From positions 1-9,638 of the forward strand of contig JAFQHB010000221.1 in assembly GCA_017398165.1 (NCBI GenBank): a DNA stretch of 9,638 nucleotides. Reading direction: 5' to 3'. Source of the stretch: Bacillota bacterium. Lineage in GTDB: Bacteria; Bacillota; Dehalobacteriia; UBA4068; UBA4997. How positions within the stretch are numbered: position 1 is the first letter of the stretch; every line of letters begins with the position of its first letter. Below, in pieces: positions 5,677-9,638 of this stretch. The notes below the pieces were generated by a model. It saw only the letters and a program-made list of their open reading frames with translations, was not told the DNA's origin and searched no databases. A program made the translations under genes and the position numbers.

Positions 5677-7305
5677 TCATTCCACATTTAACCTTTGTAT
5701 CTCAGTATAGTTAAAAATCGCACTCGGCTCTACTACGACTCCGTCACGCACTGTCATTTTAGGCAGTTCCTGAACACTTTCTCCAGTATTTAACTCATAA
5801 GTTCCCTCTGTTTCTTTAATCTCATACGTTTGCATTGTCTCATAGTAGCCATTCTCCATATACGAAACTTCCACAGAGATGCCTTCTTCATCGTCATCAT
5901 CATATACAAATTTGTATGCATCTCTCATCAATTCGAACTGATAACCATCGCTTACTTCCAAGCATTCTCCAACATAGTTATCTTCATTAGCTTCATCTCC
6001 AATATATAACTGTTCTCCAATCAGGGTACAGGATTCTCCAGTAGAAGAAATTACGGTAGGCATATTACTCCCGCGAATAATGACTCGTACCCGCCTTCCG
6101 TCAATTCCTTCGCCAACTACCCATCCTTTTTCATTCACATAAATATTCCCTGCATCTTTCTCATCAATTGCTGACGAGCTATATCCTGCCAATGCCTGCG
6201 AAACGTATATGTACACCCTCGCCAAGGCATCTGGATTAGAAACCATATCAGTGTGGTTTCCAGAATTTGTGATTCTTATAACCTGAGCGTTCGGGCTACT
6301 CGATCCATTTTGTGCGCTTGCCGCTGGAACTGTTCCGTCACCATCATTAGTAAATACAAACGAAGAAACGCTATATTGTCCTCCGCTAAGTGCATAATTC
6401 ACTTTTTGTATTGTTGTATATCCAATACTTGTAATAAAAACCGACTTTGCTGCAGACAAAGCGTAATGTTGATTGTTAGATTGCAAGAGGTTGGCATGGA
6501 AAGTTTTAGCGGTATTCATCATCGGTTTTACCCCAGAGCCATTCTGGAGCTTTGCCCAACTTCTCTGTCTCAGTATGTTCCATGCATTCGTTGCAGTATC
6601 CTCATATTTTACCATCTCGTTAATATTATCAATGGTAAACTGATAATACGCTTCAATATCCTCTGCTAATTGTTCATCAGATTGTGCTAAAATGGTTTCA
6701 TAGTCATAATAATTTTTTAACAAATTGCGAGCATCATCCAAGGTAATATTGCGTTCTGCCAAAGCCTGAGCTTCTTCTGCTGTGGGTGCATATTTTTTTG
6801 CATCCTCTGCCGTATAATAAGCTTGCCAATCAGCATTGGTCCATTGGGTAATATCTACATCAGCCAATTCCGGATACAAAAACTTAATTGCAGAATAAAT
6901 ACCAGGATCAATCGGCCAAGTGGCTTCTATATTAAAAAAGTCACCCATATCTAATTCCGCAATCTCTTCATCTGTGTAACCATGTACTTTCAACTGATGT
7001 TTTTGATCATCAGTCAGCGGATAAGTCTGATGAATCTTATCCATATCAATATTTATGGTATCAATATTCAATGAAGCAGGCAATGCAATGCCAGCCAAAA
7101 GATCGTTTTCCGCATTACTAATATTCCCCATACCCGGGATATCAACGTCATTACGCATCTTTTGCAGTGTCAGTGCAGCTATAACGTCACTGGGCATTAC
7201 TTGTTCAAAATCATTTGTTGTATCCTCGATTGCCCACGCAGGTATGGCAACACCCCAAGACACAACCAATGTCATAGCCATCGCTAATAATCTTCTCGGT
7301 TTCAT
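5677..7305 (-). CDS. Secreted protein with LCAT/lipase-like C-terminal half lacking a nucleophile elbow
   Basis: The product is 542 aa, counted from the ATG that has AAGGAGG eight bases upstream; the longer upstream frame has no such site. Residues 1-25 (MKPRR, hydrophobic core, ending AWA) form a Sec signal peptide. Residues 26-260 are acidic and mostly helical, with the short motif LTDDQKHQLKVHGYTDEEIAEL (split here as 97-110 and 111-118). From about 262, AKTFHANLL, IGYTTIQKVNY and TNDGDGTVPAASA (319-331), then HTDMVSNPDA (351-360), match the second half of LCAT-like serine lipases, where GDGTVP carries the catalytic Asp and the later His completes the triad. No GxSxG occurs anywhere in the chain, so the nucleophile half seems absent or replaced. 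Residues 380-542 look beta-rich, with a DDDDEE patch. It is visibly A+T-richer than its neighbours, possibly from transfer. Hydrolase activity is doubtful; the family link is inferred from motifs. Confidence 0.7.
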   Translation of the reverse strand: MKPRRLLAMAMTLVVSWGVAIPAWAIEDTTNDFEQVMPSDVIAALTLQKMRNDVDIPGMGNISNAENDLLAGIALPASLNIDTINIDMDKIHQTYPLTDDQKHQLKVHGYTDEEIAELDMGDFFNIEATWPIDPGIYSAIKFLYPELADVDITQWTNADWQAYYTAEDAKKYAPTAEEAQALAERNITLDDARNLLKNYYDYETILAQSDEQLAEDIEAYYQFTIDNINEMVKYEDTATNAWNILRQRSWAKLQNGSGVKPMMNTAKTFHANLLQSNNQHYALSAAKSVFITSIGYTTIQKVNYALSGGQYSVSSFVFTNDGDGTVPAASAQNGSSSPNAQVIRITNSGNHTDMVSNPDALARVYIYVSQALAGYSSSAIDEKDAGNIYVNEKGWVVGEGIDGRRVRVIIRGSNMPTVISSTGESCTLIGEQLYIGDEANEDNYVGECLEVSDGYQFELMRDAYKFVYDDDDEEGISVEVSYMENGYYETMQTYEIKETEGTYELNTGESVQELPKMTVRDGVVVEPSAIFNYTEIQRLNVE

Positions 7306-7312
7306 AAAATTT

Positions 7313-7320
7313 GCCTCCTT
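7313..7320 (-). promoter_or_regulatory. Strong ribosome binding site deciding the start of the 542-aa gene
   Basis: AAGGAGGC on the minus strand lies eight bases before the ATG at 7305. It rules in favour of the signal-peptide start (MKPRR) over the in-frame start at 7365, which would add 20 residues in front of a normal signal peptide. Confidence 0.85.
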
Positions 7321-7336
7321 AAAAATATTAACTACC

Positions 7337-7353
7337 AGTAAAAACGGTTTACT
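7337..7353. repeat. Small inverted repeat in the intergenic gap
   Basis: AGTAAA (7337-7342) pairs with TTTACT (7348-7353) around AACGG, in the 84-base gap between two co-directional genes. It is too short and A/T-rich to be a good terminator. It could be an operator half-site pair or chance; no clear promoter was found in this gap. Confidence 0.3.
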
Positions 7354-7389
7354 TATGTTTAGCAAATCATTTATTAGTTACTCGGCCTT

Positions 7390-9027
7390 TTACCGCAGCA
7401 GCTCTCCTACAGCCGGCAGATTCAGCAGTTTATCATACTGCTCCGCCTGAAACACATACCAGCGATCAGCATTGACGTCATACAGCAGATTACGACTGTC
7501 ATCACCAAACTCCGGCTTGCCTTCATACATACGATACAATTCATAGCTCAATTCAGCGGATGCGCTGCTCATATCATAATTTGCAGACGGCACATTCTGA
7601 TAAAAATGCAAATATTCGGTCAATACGTAATAATCGTAAGGTATAAACTGAGGGCCGTGTCCAGTCTGCGGTTCTGCGACCTCCCGCACCTGACCGGCTG
7701 TTAAGGCATTATAGATCTGGGCAACATTATCATAAAGATACCTTTGCCGTCCCATACCAAAGCCGTCCTCTTTTACCATACAGCAGAGCTGTTTGCCATT
7801 AAAAGATACCGGCCCGGCCTCTGAATCCATATATCGATACTCCAACGGTACGACCACGGTATTGTTTTTAGCATATAAATCAACATACAGCACACCATCT
7901 GCCAGCCGTGGCTCACCAAAAAAGGGGCCAAGCTCCAACATATATTTATTGGGGGCAAAGTCCTTACCCCAGCCCGGATCATCGGCCGGTATACCCACCT
8001 GCGTGATAACCGCGTCGGTAATCAGCTCATCACGCAAATCCACCAGCCTTTTGTCGGTCAGATTAAACATCAGCAGATTAAGACGAAAGTTACTCCTAAA
8101 GAATACATAATCACCATCAACCGCCAAAACCGTAACGGAGGTTATCGGCTCGTCAACTGCCGCATCAGCCAGCATAGCAAGCAGATCATACTGCTTGATC
8201 TGCCCGGCAGTCTCGTCGATCACAATTAGCTTATCGTCCCAATTCGTCAGGCAAACAGTGTCACCGACCTGTTGGCAAAAAACCCTGTCGTCATCGGCGT
8301 TATAGAATGTCACACCCGATCGGGGACTGACGTAAGATGCAAATTTAATAGTATGCGTCAGCCCACCCCACAGCCAATACTCACAGCTCAGCAGGTAATT
8401 CCCCTTGGAGGTAAGGCTCACCTGCCAATCGCGGGGCAGAGAATAATCATCCACGCTCAAATCCAGCCCGGCATAACCATCCTTTTTGGCCGCCAGATCC
8501 GCAATACCGCAGTTGGCCAGATAAACTGCGCTGCTGCCAAGCCCACGGTAAAAGCTGCCATTACCGACGTCCACCAGATAGGCCTGCCCCTGCTCGTCGG
8601 TGAAGCTTTGCAGCAGGTTTTGCACCTCGATAGTTTTATCATAATTATCCCACTCCACCTGACAGCGCAAATTTTCCGCCACAAAGCGCAGCGGCAGATA
8701 AGTCACACCGTTTTGGATAAACCCCTTTTGCGGCATATCAAGAGGGCTTGTCTTGCCCTGCGCCATAAGTACTGCGGTATTTTTACGCATATCCAGCCGC
8801 AGCTCTGCCCCGTCCAGCCGCACCGCCGTGATCTCGCGCGCAGCACCGTTCCAGTCTACTGATGCGCTGTAATTCTCAAACAATGTACGCATCGGCAAAT
8901 AGGTCACCCCGCCGCGCTCCACCGCCTGCGCCACCACCTCACCCTGCACATACACGGGATAAGTAACAGCCGCACTCACCGCAGCAGGCACACCCATGCT
9001 CATCACCAACGCCAAAAGCAACACCAT
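7390..9027 (-). CDS. Copper-amine-oxidase-N-domain (stalk-like) exported protein with damaged start region
   Basis: From the first usable ATG the product is 545 aa. It starts with a hydrophobic signal-like segment (about 1-19, ending AAVSA) but has no Lys or Arg before the core. Two repeats of about 30 residues follow: GGVTYLPMRTLFENY at 39-53 and NGVTYLPLRFVAENL at 106-120, each followed by a VDW/VEW strand. This pair is typical of the copper-amine-oxidase N-terminal-like domain in Firmicute surface proteins; it does not imply amine oxidase activity. Residues about 140-545 are rich in beta-strand patterns with Tyr and Trp and could form a propeller, but no family was recognised. The frame is open throughout. 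Fifteen bases upstream, the ATG aligned with the start of the gene at 9606 is followed directly by TAA. Translation therefore begins at 9027, perhaps by reinitiation, or the gene is silenced. It lies 75 bases after the gene at 9103-9606 and is probably in its operon. Confidence 0.75.
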   Translation of the reverse strand: MVLLLALVMSMGVPAAVSAAVTYPVYVQGEVVAQAVERGGVTYLPMRTLFENYSASVDWNGAAREITAVRLDGAELRLDMRKNTAVLMAQGKTSPLDMPQKGFIQNGVTYLPLRFVAENLRCQVEWDNYDKTIEVQNLLQSFTDEQGQAYLVDVGNGSFYRGLGSSAVYLANCGIADLAAKKDGYAGLDLSVDDYSLPRDWQVSLTSKGNYLLSCEYWLWGGLTHTIKFASYVSPRSGVTFYNADDDRVFCQQVGDTVCLTNWDDKLIVIDETAGQIKQYDLLAMLADAAVDEPITSVTVLAVDGDYVFFRSNFRLNLLMFNLTDKRLVDLRDELITDAVITQVGIPADDPGWGKDFAPNKYMLELGPFFGEPRLADGVLYVDLYAKNNTVVVPLEYRYMDSEAGPVSFNGKQLCCMVKEDGFGMGRQRYLYDNVAQIYNALTAGQVREVAEPQTGHGPQFIPYDYYVLTEYLHFYQNVPSANYDMSSASAELSYELYRMYEGKPEFGDDSRNLLYDVNADRWYVFQAEQYDKLLNLPAVGELLR

Positions 9028-9057
9028 TATACACCGTTACATCAACTACACCCCTAT
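8992..9057 (-). repeat. Leader/signal-peptide repeat, copy 1
   Basis: This 66-bp segment covers the ribosome binding site, start codon and first part of the signal peptide of the 545-aa gene. It matches 9556-9623 at 61 of 66 aligned bases, with a 2-base gap in the G-run (four G here, six there). Similarity stops within the signal-peptide code, and the mature proteins are unrelated. Confidence 0.85.
9037..9042 (-). promoter_or_regulatory. ATG-TAA start-stop unit ahead of the 545-aa gene
   Basis: On the minus strand ATG (9042-9040) is followed at once by TAA (9039-9037), then nine bases, then the in-frame ATG at 9027. A GGGG ribosome binding site sits eight bases before the first ATG, at the place used by the paralogous leader at 9606. 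The downstream ATG has no good site of its own, since GGGG is 23 bases away. The unit could lower expression, act as a minimal upstream ORF with reinitiation, or simply be a nonsense mutation. Confidence 0.6.
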
Positions 9058-9102
9058 CCATACTAATTTTTGCAGCAAACTCATAATCACAGCCACTACG
9101 GC

Positions 9103-9606
9103 TTATTGCTCCTCAACTACGTCTGCCTTTTCCTGCGCAGCTTTCCGCTCTGCCTGCCATAGATTCCACCAAATGCCTGCCCCTACAAGAAGTACAGCCA
9201 TAATAAGCATAAACAACAGTATTGTCGCAGCATCGACGTTCACAGTATCCGCCTTAGTCTCTGCTCGATAATCAGCGACCGCCATACTGATGTCCTTGCC
9301 ATTCAGCGCGGCCAGCAGGCTGGCATCGCTCCAAAGCTCCACGTTTCCTGCATCCATCCCCAGTGCGATCAACAACGCCTTGGCCTGCTCGACATCCTCT
9401 ATCTGCACGTCCGGAGTTGGGTTTATGTACCGTCTCTCGATAGCCAGATCGTCTCTCAGCAATTCCTGTATCTCAAACGAATAGCCGTTTACCTCCACGA
9501 TTTTCGTTTCCCATACACCGCTATCCGCTTCCCCAGCCCATACCGGCACAGCCATACCAAGGCTCATCACCAACGCCAAAATCAACACCATTATACGCCG
9601 TTTCAT
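9103..9606 (-). CDS. Hypothetical exported single-pass membrane protein, 167 aa
   Basis: No family was recognised. Residues 1-24 (MKRRIM, hydrophobic core, ending PVWA) form a Sec signal peptide with a normal positive start. Residues 25-125 would be outside the cytoplasm; this part is acidic, with a possible helical segment DVEQAKALLIALGMDAGNVEL (split here as 71-80 and 81-91). Residues about 126-149 form a transmembrane helix ending in WWNLW, followed by a charged tail (150-167) that would lie in the cytoplasm. This gives N-out, C-in topology. The start is ATG at 9606; TTG at 9609 is also in frame but less likely. A G-run, AGGGGGGTG, lies six bases upstream as ribosome binding site. It is first of three co-directional genes for exported proteins, and any promoter lies mostly beyond the window edge. 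Confidence 0.75.
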   Translation of the reverse strand: MKRRIMVLILALVMSLGMAVPVWAGEADSGVWETKIVEVNGYSFEIQELLRDDLAIERRYINPTPDVQIEDVEQAKALLIALGMDAGNVELWSDASLLAALNGKDISMAVADYRAETKADTVNVDAATILLFMLIMAVLLVGAGIWWNLWQAERKAAQEKADVVEEQ

Positions 9607-9623
9607 CAACTACACCCCCCTAT
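9556..9623 (-). repeat. Leader/signal-peptide repeat, copy 2
   Basis: This is the partner of 8992-9057 and is intact: here the second codon is AAA (Lys), whereas the other copy has TAA. It includes a run of six G at the ribosome binding site and lies next to TAGA/TAGATAG tetranucleotide repeats (9621-9632). Confidence 0.85.
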
Positions 9624-9638
9624 CTATCTATAAGAATA

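Noticed and set aside
8272..8862. A 196-codon plus-strand frame antisense to the 545-aa gene
   Set aside because: It has the same register as the sense gene, so it is an expected shadow; the sense frame carries the recognisable repeats.
1..9638. CRISPR array, insertion sequence or phage attachment site
   Set aside because: No regularly spaced repeats, no transposase or integrase, and no duplicated tRNA end were found. The short direct repeat after tRNA-Leu (4788-4816) does not match the tRNA sequence.

Overview
The window looks like a chromosomal segment of an anaerobic Firmicute. It has a one-polypeptide pyruvate:ferredoxin oxidoreductase, a BofA-family membrane protein (a family tied to endospore-forming lineages and their relatives), strong AGGAGG-type ribosome binding sites, a tRNA gene with encoded CCA, and secreted proteins with copper-amine-oxidase-N-like repeats. 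A Negativicutes-type gut anaerobe would fit, but that placement is a guess. Every protein gene called here is on the minus strand; the tRNA is on the plus strand.

Layout, left to right. Bases 1-340 hold no convincing gene but contain several nested inverted repeats, read as a structured intergenic repeat or an untranslated RNA. A bidirectional terminator (344-380) ends the PFOR gene (407-3928, 1173 aa, apparently intact, with all expected Cys and thiamine-site residues). Next upstream is a bofA-like gene (4022-4282), then a gene-free stretch with a probable bofA promoter and a G-rich block. tRNA-Leu(CAG) (4649-4735) follows with a near-consensus promoter, and it shares a bidirectional terminator with a convergent unknown gene (4798-5223). 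A small doubtful ORF (5408-5605) lies between two terminators.

The right half (5677-9606) holds three consecutive minus-strand genes for exported proteins. In transcription order they are a small signal-peptide plus one-TM protein (9103-9606), a copper-amine-oxidase-N-domain protein (7390-9027), and an A+T-richer 542-aa protein (5677-7305). The last appears to carry the Asp/His half of an LCAT-like lipase (GDGTVP, then HTDMVSN) joined to an unrelated N-terminal region with no GxSxG nucleophile elbow.

The most notable observation concerns the first two of these genes. They share a nearly identical 66-68 bp leader covering the ribosome binding site, start codon and first part of the signal peptide. 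In the second gene the second codon is TAA instead of AAA, so the ancestral start has become a minimal ATG-TAA start-stop unit. The protein can then only begin at an internal ATG, which gives a signal peptide with no positive charge. The three exported proteins may work together at the cell envelope, but no shared function can be read from the sequence.
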